Assembly (NCBI GenBank): GCA_009801085.1
Contig: VNWV01000011.1
Location: 186,001 to 250,000 of the forward strand
DNA length: 64,000 nt
Reading direction: 5' to 3'
Source of the DNA: Lasiodiplodia sp. COLG20
Lineage: Eukaryota > Ascomycota > Dothideomycetes > Botryosphaeriales > Botryosphaeriaceae
Under the pieces are notes generated by a model, which did not search any database, was not told the origin of the DNA, and saw nothing but the letters and a program-made list of their open reading frames with translations. Each line of letters begins with the position of its first letter. Position 1 is the first letter of the stretch. This document shows positions 46,714 through 58,692 of the stretch, piece by piece. Position numbers and translations under genes: made by a program.

Positions 46714-49700
46714 CTGTGATGAGAATATTGGTCAGAATGAGGGCAGAGTGGCTGTTAGCTGGGCTGATGACGAACTCTGGACGGCGGAGAGAGAGACGAG
46801 GTTGTGGGTTTCTCTTGTAGCTTCTGACTCTGTTGCTGGCGGTATTGCTGGTTCCGTCGATACTGCTCGTCCTGCTGATACTGCGGGCGCGGCCTGATCA
46901 GCGGCGGTGGCTGGGTGTGTGGCTCTTGTCGCTGCTATTTGACTGGTCAGCTGGATGAGGCTTGGTCATGCCTCAGCGACGTACCATGTTGTCCGGTGGT
47001 TCCGGAAGCGGATGGGTAGAGGCGTGGACGGGAAGAGCGAGCGAGCGAGAAGATAAGTATGGGCGACACGAGAGCGGGGAAGCGCTCAGCGTGTGCTAAA
47101 GCGTTGGCGTGACTGCGACAGGCTCATTGTTTGCTTAGGGCTTTTCGGCTGGGGGTTGAGGGAACCAGACGGCGAGCTGCAGGTGGGCGCTAGGCCTCGA
47201 GCGGCGGGCGCGTCAGTGGCTTCGATGGTCGCACGCATGGTCGATTGAGATGCTGTAACGGCGATTTGAAGCGAGATCCGGGTTCGCGGTGCGGGCGGCC
47301 TGGTTGATGGTCGAGGTCACGGTGGAGAGGAAGGAAGGCGTAAGGTCGTGGCTTGCGGCCGCACTTTTTGCCGGCGTGCGCCGACCGCCTGGCACGTCTG
47401 CACCGCCGTTGCGCGTGCTACTGCTGTCTCGCGCGCGCTCGTGGCCTTTTTCCATTACTCCGTCGTCGAGCCGCTCATTCTGCTCGGATAGCGCCGACGA
47501 TCTTCCTGCCCACCCGCGTTACTCGCGCCACTAGCCGGCGCGGCAACGGATCAGGATCGTGTGTTTTCTCCTTGCTTCGTGCGGGGCTCACTGTGCGAAG
47601 CGAGCTTTCTGTCTTCAGCAGCTCTTTCTCGAGCTTCGCCCCAGCCGACATCTCATATTCTACCCTTCTACTGACGCATCTAGGCACGGCCCCGATGCCT
47701 ATCGGCTACTGGCGACGATTTCCAGCCATCAACTACATTGCCTTCGCAGCCGCTCGCCTTGGTTCGGTTAAGCACAGCACTCTGAGATGTCATGCGGTGT
47801 GCTGCAGCCTGCTGCAATGCACTAGGACGATTCCTACAACACACGATAGAAGGATCTTCGTCGCCTGCTGCAACATTTCTCGCACTTTGGCCACCACGAC
47901 GCGCTTCCTGCTATCATATCCTATTTACGCTCAAACCGCTCTGTCGCGTCTACTGCTTCCGCCGAACTGGAAAGCTCCACAACCTCGTCCTATGACCAAT
48001 CATCACCGCTTCGAAACCCCGGTCATATCCAGTGGCTGACAAGTCCGGTACTTCAACTGTGATTTTGATTGGTGGGTCGTTGCGCCGTATCGTTTCATGG
48101 TCAGCTGGTCAGCTGGTCCTCTCACGTTGCTTCTGAGTATCGTTGACCACATGAACAGACCCGTAACCAATTTCCTGTCGCTCGCCAGCCTGCTTCCCGT
48201 GTCGGCCTCCACTGATCCATGACTCGTAAGTCTTTCCAACGGGACTGAGTTCCACAGCAGCTCTCAAATGTGAAGGGAGACCACTTTGATGATCATTTCC
48301 CCATGTCATCATCCTTGGCCTTCATTGAGCCATGACATTATAAGCAGACTTTCTTTTGGCTTGCGTCGCAGCTCGCTTCTTCCCGCTAACAGCTGTCAAC
48401 CAAAGTATAATCAGCTTTCTATTATGTATTAACGGAACAGAACCACCAGGTCCAGAATGACAAGCATCATTGCCGCATAGGACAACCCTGCTCGCCTCGA
48501 GCTACCTGCCCTTCTTCTCCGCCAGTACAATGGTGGAGCTTCTGCACCTAACCGACATTCGTGTCCTGCTGCGTGTGATAATCTCCGCCTTATTACCAGC
48601 AAGGGCGCATCTTCCGCCACTGCTTCAACTGTCTCCCGGAGATAGTCGAACCTTGTGTTCCGTACCGCTTCCCATGCTTCTGTCTCATCATTTTTCCAAT
48701 TGACAAATAATATCATCACCTTTGTCCACCGCCAGGGGAGTCCAAAGATGCTTGCAGCAGCATAGTAAGTCACATGTCCCCTTTCGTCCAACCGCTTCCT
48801 CACGCCCGAGGCTCAGATTATATTCCAGCGTTTTTGGGTGCCGCTCGCTGCCACTTTCCTGCACATGTTGAATGTCATAATTCAGTGTGCATGGTATGAT
48901 GAATGCTCACTACCGGCCAGGACGATCCAACTGTGGAACTAATTTGACAGGTTGAAGTACTGATGGCACACTTCAAGAAGGGCCTTTTCGTCAGCAGGTA
49001 CATTCATTTAGAAGTTTACTCGAGTAGTGGATAAACTTTACCATCGCGTAAGGCCACGAAGGTAGGTTGTGCCATCTTGGGCCGAATGAATCTGCCCTCG
49101 CCCGAGAATCCGTTGACTATGCCGGACCGTTGACGGATTGGATGGATTCCGTAACCGCCGCCAAGAATACCCGATATGTTGAGTTCCCAGGGGAGGTGCG
49201 ACATTCGTGCAACCAGTGGATGTTTTCAAGACGTTCCAAGCTTCCACTTTTCCATGTCAAGTTGCATAACATCTCGCGCAGCTACCTTGCATCTCAACCG
49301 TCAGCTGCCCCTGGGTATTGCGCGTAGCATCGAGCGAACGCGTCTCATTTACTGCAGACCCCGATAGATGCAGCATGCAGCATGTGCAGCGTGAAAATGG
49401 AATCATTCTCACGCAGCCTCATGTTTTGAATGCTGTGCTACCCTTTCAGGCATCGTCGACAGTTGCCCCTTCAGCTCTAATTCTCTCAAGTTGTAACGAT
49501 GACCGGGGTTTGGCGATTACTCATCATGCATGTGCTGCATTGGTGGTGCAATGTATGCTGTACTGGGGTCAGGACAAGTTGGCATGCGTCTGCAGCCCGT
49601 CAAATCCGCACAGCTCTCCTCCATGGATCTGATTGCGACAGAAAAGTTAACCGGCACGACGCGACGCGTCTCGGTAGGATTTGCAGAGATCAAAATAAAA

Positions 49701-50537
49701 GAGCCAGCGAAGAAAGGGAAGCAAGGGCTGAAGTGTTTCGCATCTTCGTTCCACAGCCACCAGAAGTACCTTTCGAATTACGAGCTCCACGTCTCCATCA
49801 TCAAGCCGACATTCAGGTCTAAAGGAAGAAGCTCTGCGTCTTGACCTTCGGAGCAGCTTACGGGCCGGATGAACCACTTGCAGGCGGCCCGGCTGCCCGT
49901 ACCGGTCAAGACCCTACGTTGTACATTAGAACTGCTTCTGATGTCACTGATAATTCGCAGCGGCTAGACTCAACCACATGCGGGCTTGGCAATGCTCGCC
50001 ACGTAGGTTCCGCCTATTGTCGCACAATCACCCACTCTTCTCCGCTCCACTCGATCCCCACCGCCAACTCAGCGAGTCAAGTCAGCCGCTGTATACCAAG
50101 CTTTCCGGGATCCATCATGACGCGTGTCATTCTCGACGGGCCGTTTCCGCAAGCACGCCTATCCTGCTCAGCCGCATCAGCCCGTCGACGGCAAAGAACC
50201 CAAGATCGCACACTATTCCAAGAGGGGTTACAGAAAGGACCGGCAATGGAATGTCCCACAGGTCCCGGCGGCGGAAAGCTGCATGCCCTCCGCGCACAAC
50301 GACCGGTCGATGGTTTGTTTGCCTCGTCGTCCGTCCTACCATCGATTCTCTCCCGGAGCCAGCGGCGCGTTGCCTTGAGAGATTTCGACGTGGTCCGGAG
50401 GGCCCAAGACTCGAAGATAAAGCCACTGGCGGCTTCCTCAACTTGTTACTGTTTCCTCTCAGGCCCACGTCCATCTTCCTTCCTTTGCTTCTGAACAACG
50501 AGTCCACCCCGTAGCAGTGTGTCGACAGCCAGTCAGG
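46714..50537. other. Gene-poor interval with a decayed gene
   Basis: Contains a suspected caspase-like relic at 48010-48803 (listed) and many short open frames. A lysine-rich frame at 49626-49844 (plus) could be a small exon but has no recognisable family. Nothing else is supportable. Confidence 0.45.
48010..48803 (-). pseudogene. Possible decayed caspase-like (peptidase C14) gene
   Basis: The minus frame from 48803 begins with sequence like the first strand of fungal caspase-like domains (KVMILFVNWKNDETEAWEAV). Near 48440 one frame gives MMLVILD and the next gives ACHSGPGGSV. Family members join these as a hydrophobic strand followed by D-x-C-x-S-G around the catalytic Cys. Here the two parts overlap in different frames, as expected if DNA between two TGTCATTCTGGAC copies was lost. 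Further in-frame breaks follow downstream. Identification rests on pattern memory, so confidence is low; as it stands no active enzyme could be made. Confidence 0.3.
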
Positions 50538-51754
50538 ATGGACGCCCCCATCTACGAAGACGACCTCACCACCATCCATGGCCGGCACGCGGCCCCGTTA
50601 GTGCGCCTCCGTGACCGCACTGCCACCGATGTCATCGCCCTGAGCACTGCAGTTACCGAGGAGAAACTACAGGGTGCATTGGAGGACCTCAATGATGTTG
50701 CTACAATCATCGATGACATGTTCGTCGATGGTGAAATAGAGGACCCAGATATCCCGTTTGGAGAGCTACGACTGGCATGGATTGGTGGTGAGTTTCCTCG
50801 TTCCTCAAGGTGTATCACTTGAACAACCAGAGTAATGTGGTTGATAACGACTTAAAGTAGGTCTCAAGCTGAGCGGCTCTGCGGCGGACCTTGGCTTCAG
50901 CGGAACGGACGAACCAGACTCTAACAGCTACCCAACGAACGGCATGCATCCTTGTGATTACAGTGACGACGATGATACCAACAGTGACACCACAGCGGAT
51001 GACGCATCCTCCTCTGGACATTCGGACTCCGACGTGGACTCATTATCCTTGATGGAGCTTGCTAGCAAGTGGTAAATGATAGTTTCCTTTCCAGATTTCA
51101 TCAAACTACGTCAATCATAGCATGGTAGCCGTTGTGTTGGGAAAACCTTTACCCCGCACATGGGCTTTCCGACAACCATACACTTGGTTGATGTTTCACT
51201 TCCGTGGTCCCGCACCCACGGCTCGAATGAGACACTACCCCTATCCTCCAATCACGGCACTCCACTCCAACTCCCTCCTCTTCCTAGGCCCAACATCACC
51301 CGTCAGCTAACCAATCTCCACCCACAGTGCCACCACAACCTTCACCGACCTCCGCCACGTCTACGCCCTCCACTACGCCATCCACCTCCACCGCCTCGAC
51401 CGGCTCCTCCTGCGCCTGCCTCCCAGCATCTTCACCCCCGTTCGCTCCTCCTCCGGCGTCTTCAGCACCGCTCCTTCTGCATTCGGCGGCGCGCACCGGC
51501 CCGAGCCCATCCGCCAGCCGCCTCCGCCCCCGCCTGGCGCCGTCATCGCTGCCGCCGGCGAAATGAAGACGATGAACAGGACGTACGAGTACAGCATGGG
51601 CGGTGCAGGAGAGCCGCTATCGGAGGCAAAGGAAGCGGAGTATGCGCGGGTGTTGGCGGATGAGATTGCCAGGGTGGCCGAGTACAAGCAGGCGGTGGTG
51701 GGGGTGCTGGTGAGGGAGATTGCGGGGTGTGGGGGTGTGGGGGTGGGCGTGTGA
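50538..51754 (+). CDS. Acidic hypothetical protein, three exons
   Basis: Exons 50538-50787, 50861-51071 and 51328-51754 give 295 aa. Intron 1 is 73 nt; intron 2 is 256 nt with GTAAAT, a GCTAACC branch site and CCACAG. Residues 1-155 are acidic (DDLNDVATIIDDMF-like helices; the run DYSDDDDTNSDT). The third exon adds a helical, Leu/His-rich segment (YALHYAIHLHRLDRLLLRL), a Pro-rich linker and a C-terminal helix. If intron 2 is retained, translation stops at TAA (51073-51075) with 154 aa, so two isoforms are possible. No known family, signal peptide or membrane segment. Confidence 0.6.
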
Positions 51755-54639
51755 TTGTGGGGTCGTGTAGATGTTCAGGTTGGATTCGTTGGGGTTTTCT
51801 TTGATTCTGGAGGGATTGTTCTCTGGCTGTCTCCTTGTTGATGTCTTTGGAGGGCATTCTTTCGATTGGTATTATTGGTTCTGGAGGATCTCTCCTTGCC
51901 GTCCCCTGGGCTGCCGGCAGTCCCCAGGCTTAATTGTGGGCCTGGTGGTTCTTTTGTGGTCCATCATGTGGAAGTATCGTATAGGAGGTGTATCTGTATG
52001 GTCATAGTGACGAGGCTGATGATCAATCAAAAGTTTTGTTTTTGGGGGTTCGTGTCTTCCAGCACAAATCCTCTCACTGCTTTGAGTGCAGGGGTATGCT
52101 GTCCCCATCTCAATTCGTACATGCTGAAGTACGCTTTTCGACTGCTCTGCAGCAGCCCTGCAGTCCCACCGTATTCCGTACAGAAGAGCCGTGACAATCA
52201 CATGCATTTCCCTCCCTGGTTCCGCACCGCGTCAATCTCCCCCCACGGGCAAAAGTCCTCGCCTCGCCTTTTTCTCCGCACCACCGCTTCCAGCCCCTCG
52301 CCAAGAAGACCCCTGCAACGCTCGCCTCGCTTGCATTCCCACCGATCCCGCCGAGCCCGCCAGCGAAATAGCGCCGCTGCTGTCAACTTCAAACGTCTGA
52401 ATCGGTGCGGCACGGCCCGTCGCCGGGATAAAGATTGGTTCCAACGGCGCGGGCTAAACTGAATCCAGAGAGTGAGGCGAGGCGGAGTCGGCCAATTGGA
52501 GGGGGACGAGGAGGCACGCGGGCGGCGGACTGAAAGTGGGGAGCCGACACCGATGCGGGAGCGGTGCGCACGTGTGGGGAGGGAGGGGCGAGAGCGAGGG
52601 TAATGCGGTACCTGGTGTACACGACAGAAAGCTGGTTGGTACACAGAACTGTAGGTGCTTTTCCTTTTTCTATGAATCATCGATGCGGCTCTGCAGTATT
52701 ACAGCGGGAAAGGATCCTGACAAGCAAAAGGGAAATCAAAAAAGAAATCATCGCGCGCATCGAGGCTGTCATCGTCGCGCAAGGCATCCACTGCGATACC
52801 ACTCTGTGCAGTATTTGCCCGATCCTGTTGCAGCGACCCCGCTAGGATAAACGGCGCGGATCTTGGCTTCAAAAGGGGATCGGCGAGTTTCCGATGGCAG
52901 GGTAGCGCGAGGGTATGACCAGGGGCCGAGCCAGACCGTCCCCACCCTTGTGTTCCGTTCAGCTTCCTACGCCCTTCCCCATTTGGCAATTGACACGATA
53001 GGGCAGAAACCGTGACACTGAGAACCTGAGATGCGGTACTACTGGTTTTAATGTTCGAACCTCAATTTCAATGAGCAAGGAGAGCAAGAAAAAATGAAAG
53101 AAAATAAATGAACCTCAGAGCAGGGTTTCCCAATACTTACAACAAGCTCTTTGCTGGCATAACATCTCGTTCGCGGCAACGATATTGTAAAAGCTGAGGT
53201 CATGATGCGGACCGGTGCGTGCATGCACACATGAGCATATGCGGCTGAGCAGCGTGTGTATCATGTGCCTGGCTTATCCGCAGACAAGACAATCCTGTTT
53301 TCGCGCTGCATTGGGGACGAGTTTCTGCTGTGCTATGGCTCTAGGATGCTGAAATCAAGAACAGGGGTACTTACATAGTGCAGCACCATGAGACTCACAA
53401 GGGCCAGCCTTCGGATCACATTGGCTGTTCAGCAAGAACGAGGCAACGGCCGCTGGACTTTGGTGCCTTGAACTTTGCTTTTCTTACTCGCATGCGCCGG
53501 ACACGCTAAGCCTTGACTATGCGTCGAAAAGACATGTTTGTTTTTTCTTCTTTTCCGAGTAGATCAGTGTGCAACTATAGCCTTCTAGTATACTGAGCCT
53601 GCTGGACTGCATTTTGCAAGCAAGCAAGACAACGGAATATGCAATCCAACTCCCAGGCTCATGGAGCTACAATCAAATATCCAGGTGTACAATGTAAATA
53701 TAGAACCCGTCCCATATGGCGGCGGTGACAGTAGAGACGTTTAGAACTCCACTCCTTTTCTTCGGCTGTGACTTTCTTGTTGAAACGGGCTATCCCAGAG
53801 ATTAGTTGCATGAAAATAAACAGTTCTCAACTTGAAACTTTATGCTTTCGTGTTTTGGGTACTTGTCGCACGGCTAGATAATGTTTCTCGATTTTGGCAG
53901 CAGTTGCGGGCATTGAGATGTCGAGCTTCATGGTCAAACTGCGCGAAATCTATCATGCAATTCACGAGTCTACGGGCGCGATTTCAGTCTATTGAATGTT
54001 CTTCTACAGTGCACATGTCATGACCAGGGTTTATTCAGTTTATCATATCAGAATCAAGGCTGCAATCTATACCGGCTTGATGGTGTCCGTCACCAAGACA
54101 TGCATCAAAAGGCATTACCACTCTGTGCAAGGATCCACTCAACGCCAAAGTTGCATCTAGATACTCTATTTACATACCTCAAGACTTGATCTAAGCAGCT
54201 TCTAATAGATGATGATATTCTAAGATTACATCATAGTCGGAGCGCCTCAACGGCCCGGTAACTCGGATTATAGTAGCATAACCATCATGTGCCGAACGAG
54301 CAAAAAACCTAGAGCCTTTAAGTGTCTGGGAATCTTCATATCGGAGTCCTTCAGTATCAAAGCATCATTTGACTCCTGGGACCGGGATCGGAATTAATCC
54401 CGCATGGCCTGTCGTGGCGTACCAGCAACATCTGCCGCAAGCAGCTCATTCGCCCGGAGGCCGCTCCACTCGTCGTACTAAAAGTTCCCAACGCTGCCTT
54501 ACTACCCATTAACTGGTCCGCCTCCCGCGGACCCGGTAGCAGGATGGTGCAGATATTTTTTCCCCGCAAATTGTGGATCTGCTCCAGCCGTCTGGCAAGC
54601 GGAGCCTGCTGCAAGGATGATGTAGTAGGGCTGAAGATC

Positions 54640-55290
54640 CTATGGCGTGTCAAATTGAGGCTCAATCATGACCTCGAACCGGGGTGGCCCAGTGACAGCT
54701 GCATGTAATTTGGGAGTGGCTGACTTTGCAGTATGCGCAAGTGGAACCATACCTCGGATATCAAACTGCGGCCCTTGTCCGAGCTGGATGAACGATCCCG
54801 AATTAACCTCCATATTCTTCTTGCCGACTTGCAGATCCACTCCGTCCACGAGCTTAATACTTTCCTTGCCAATGCGCTACAGGCAGATCTTCTGTGGACA
54901 TTGTTGCGATAGTCAGCGCTAGTACCGGCTGGGAGATATCAGATTTTGGGTGACTCACGCTCGGTGTGGTACCCGGGTTGATCCGCGCATGCTATTCTGA
55001 GACTATCGGGTTATAGGGTGTCAGGTTCCAATTCTAAGGTCCAAACATGGTGTTGCTCTTCCTTCTACGGCCGAATGTGTACCTAGCGTCATCCTTCAAG
55101 GTGACCTTACGGAGAGGGATGTTCTCTACGGACTCTTCTATGACTCCATCGCGATACTCGTGGCTAATGAATTTGGCAACTTGCACTGGAAATCTATCAG
55201 GAATACGGTGAAAGCGAAGAGAGATCTTCCTACCTCATGTGGTTGCCATTCTGGTCGGTATATCCTCCTCGCGAGATCTGAGCGTAGTGG
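54640..55290 (-). pseudogene. Decayed protein-coding gene, family not recognised
   Basis: Three separated coding-like pieces follow each other on the minus strand: HYAQISRGGYTDQNGNHM (near 55290), VAKFISHEYRDGVIEESVEN (near 55180), and IKLVDGVDLQVGKKNMEVNS to IEPQFDTP (54855-54640). In-frame stops interrupt the middle piece (after TMFGP and again after NPIVSE), and some joints look like former introns. The amino-acid composition is that of a real globular protein. I cannot name the family. Confidence 0.45.
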
Positions 55291-55469
55291 AAATTGAGCA
55301 CAACCCGTCTATAGGATAGTGGTATGATAGTTCCCTTCAGAGTGTCTGGACATTGCCCACCACGCTGAGCCATTTTTAAGCGTAAAATGTGGTTTATAAC
55401 AAGAGCTTTTGGTCAAGACAGAATTTCAGGTCGCTGATGCTGCAGTCACGTACTGATTGAAAGGTGAGC

Positions 55470-55649
55470 GGCTAGCAAGTCTGCCATTGACGCAAAAGAG
55501 AGTGTGGGTAGCTGGAGCGATCGTCCGGAAGTATATGTAGAATTATTCTTTTAATTCGACATTCTCGTCCAGACGAGAGCCTCAACTACCCATGACATGA
55601 GCGAAAAAAATAAATCCACGCTAGTCATCGGCTGCGAGAGGGAACTGTA
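55470..55649. mobile_element. MITE copy 4, left end eroded
   Basis: The right outer arm CCACGCTAGTCATCGGCTGC, followed by GAGAGGGAACTGTA, ends at 55649 and matches copy 3. The inner repeats at 55511-55531 and 55566-55586 are diverged (CGATCGTCCGGAAG versus CGTCCAGACGAGAG). The core at 55532-55565 has the same orientation as in copy 3 and a short insertion. Only GGCTAGC remains of the left outer arm. Confidence 0.7.
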
Positions 55650-57256
55650 CTGTGACACAAGCTAGCTTCCCGCCCACAACCGTGCGTGACTGCTGGCAAG
55701 AGCTGCCTGGCACTCTACCACGGCAACCCCCGGTCAGACTTAAACCGCATCTGTTGCTGCGCGCATGCCATCAACATGGATACCCACAAGACACCCGCCA
55801 TCACGATTCAAGCACAAATTGATCTGCACCAATAATCCAGAAGAGTCTAGGCGTTCCATCAAATCTAACTTCAACCTCGACCTCCTCGGCAGTATCTCAT
55901 CCCAATATAAGGATATCATCACCACAGGCGCTCCTGCACAAAATATCCCCAATCAGATCTCCATTGCTGTGTCCGAGACGCTTGCTCCTGATCCTGCTCT
56001 GTCTGGCCAACGTTTCGTACTGTGACTTACCAACGCCCGCCTTCAAAGCTCGGAGGCCCAGGCTCGCAAAGCACTTACTCCCCTTCCATCACTCGCCATC
56101 TCGCTTGCCACTTGCTTGCGCTTCCCAGATTATTTCCCCTAAGTCTTCTATTTTGACGATACTTGTCTATCCGTATTTTGGTTTGAGCGTTCGAGACGCA
56201 CTACTTGGGAGAGAAGCAAGATTAAAGAGGGAAGAGGCTCGCAATGGAGACTGAGGCAACGGCGATCCACTGGGTAACCCGGTGATAGAGGAGTGTAGGA
56301 TTTATAATAACCGTAACGGGTTCACAGAAGTCTACAGGGCGCTTCTCAGACGGGAGATCAAGTGTGAAGTCTGAGAAGCATTGCTGTGTGAACTTGGTGG
56401 CTGATTTACATTCTGATCTCGTACAGCAGTAGGCTTGAAGCAGACAGGTGTTCCGCAATATACTTCTACAATGCATTACTGCTGCCCATTTGATCGTGCA
56501 TTGATCTTACCGATCGGGATTGCAGTACTATAGCTGATGAAAAAGATGACGGACTACATTCTCAGGACTGCAAGGTACCTTGCGAAAGCGGCCAGTAACT
56601 TTCAGCTATCTCTAAACCTGCACTGGTACACGTAAAATTATTCCGAACCTTCTAGAGAAGGTGCCATGTTGAAAATTCAAGTCCACATCACATGTATTGC
56701 AGGTAATGTAATTGTAACCTTAAGCAAGCCCACGGCAGATAGAAATTTCTTTCGTGGTAGAAAAGAAAAACTAGCGTGCAGGTGCTGGAAGGAATACAGA
56801 TCACTCTATATCAAATATCAAACTAATCTTTCATTCAGCATAATTTTGTATAATTTCCTCATATCGATGTCAATCTGTCTATGTACTTTGAAATAGAGTA
56901 CCACGACTCCGTCAATGCCAACCTACAGGTCCGGACTGTACATAGAAATGCTCACAATACTACAGTACCGTGATATGTACAGACTATTTATTGAAATGTC
57001 CAATGGCCTTCTCTACCTCAATATTGGAAGACTGTATGTAAGGTCTTCTCGTGTTTTAACAGACCTATCTTTTCCGTAGGTTGACGGGCTGGGCTCATAG
57101 ACCCCCTTGGTTCTGGTACTCTAGAAGTCCTATTGACCACATTTTCCATCTGAACCAAAGCTACCCAGAGCCAGGTAGTCTTACAGGGGCGACGGGGGAT
57201 CCTCTATAGGCGTCTGAACCTCATATCTCGGCTGATAGGCCACAACTGCGAGTAAT

Positions 57257-58692
57257 TTAGAACGAATTAATGCGCAGGAAAGAGAGATCGTAGCCCGTAC
57301 CACTTCCACTTCCACTGTCAATAAATGGGTTCCTTCCAATCATGATTACTTCACCAGATTTGACTTTCTCCCATTTATTGACCCTCAGCTCTCTCAACTT
57401 CATTGCGCAATCTTCAACGAAAGTCGGGACACTCGGATGAAGCGCTTTGACCTCGACAATCTACAATGCAAGTCAGTTACTTCAACTATAATACCGTAAT
57501 GGGAAGATCGAATTACATTTCGGGCCTTCCCGGGGCGAAACATCAATTGGTTGGTGCGAAGGATTGGATTGTACGTATATAGGTTGTTTTCCCGGGGATT
57601 CTTCGTGAGGTCGCTCCGTGGTGCCCATCCCATTGTGAAGCAATCTTCAGCTGTCTTGAAAGCTATTATTCGGTATGAAATGTTTTCTCCTACAGAGCCC
57701 ACAACGCCGTCATTCGGCACCCTGCTGAGCAATTTAACGTCTTGCACTGTGTGTATACGTTAGAGCGTTGGCGCAGATAGAGCGAAAACGCTTACTTGTG
57801 GAAGACTGTGTAGTATCACTGTATTGCGAGGGGAATTTCCGGAAGGATTTGAGGTGTTCAATCTAGAAAGAGAGCTGCAGAATAGAAGTCGTATGCTGCC
57901 GGGTGAGGGTTGTCGTGAAGAACCGTAGGTATTAGCACATTCGCTTTATATATATGTGTGATTAGCAGAGTGGATAGGTCAGCAGTAACACTTACATCGA
58001 TGAACTTCAATTCATTGTGTGCTGTCAGCGAGGAGCTATATGTTGTGCGTGTACTTTATGTTAAAGTTTCCGAACCACGCGCACACTAGCAATGAACAAG
58101 TCATCAATCTATCACATATCGCGGAGAGAAAACCGTGGATTGGTGTTGTCCTCCACCACCGGTGGCACAGGGCGGCCTCTAGTACAAAGAGCGTTTCTCC
58201 AGTGCAAAACTTGGCATGGAGTGTGTGGCATGTGAAAATAAGATGCCAATTGTAATGAATAGTAAAGGCAAGATAAAATCTCCACCGAACTAGATTATGT
58301 GAAACAACTACACTGGTAGTATTTCAGCTTCGTACTATATCAAATGCACCTTTTCCTTACATGGAAGTCACACAGGCAATGACGGCGGAGCTTGCGAATG
58401 CCATGCTCAAGAGAGGCTATTGTAAGCATGATAGTTTCCAGAGACCCAGATAGACTTCATTGGCTTCATTTTTGCCTTCTACGATGAATGTTTTCACGGA
58501 ACCATTCCGCAACATTGCCGGATCAAACACATTACGGGTATGCATAGCAATTACGGCGGGCGGAGCGGCCACTTGCGCTGAACCTCCGAAGATTGAACCC
58601 TCTACCTATAACATTTCAATCTTCTAAATTCAGCTTGAATACGAACAGCAGCTTACCCTGAAATAGGCAGGGACTATATGGCTCTCTGTCAT
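57257..58692 (-). CDS. Unrecognised multi-exon protein (middle exons unresolved)
   Basis: The 5' exons are clear: 58692-58657 (MTESHIVPAYFR) and 58605 to about 58430, with sequence like VFDPAMLRNGSVKTFIVEG. The 3' exons are clear: 58021-57996 (26 nt), 57862-57796, 57746-57517 and 57460-57257 (stop TAA), all joined in frame by GT..AG introns (133, 49 and 56 nt). Between 58430 and 58021 one open stretch looks coding (GETLFVLEAALCHRWW), but I could not settle donors. It may be one gene or two. The C-terminal half has ENISYRIIAFKTAEDCFTMG and EVIMIGRNPFIDSGSGSGTG. No family recognised. Confidence 0.5.

Larger units (their letters stand above)
51755..57256. other. Gene-poor interval with relic gene and MITE
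   Basis: Holds a decayed gene at 54640-55290 and MITE copy 4 at about 55470-55649. Just past the MITE, frame 55765-56025 (plus) looks mildly coding (SNFNLDLLGSISSQYKDI) but an equally open frame lies opposite; unassigned. The rest shows nothing. Confidence 0.5.

Noticed and set aside
47353..48039. 228-aa plus-strand frame
   Set aside because: Cys/Arg/Leu-rich random-like composition, no domain; the competing 47559 and 47475 frames are similarly open.
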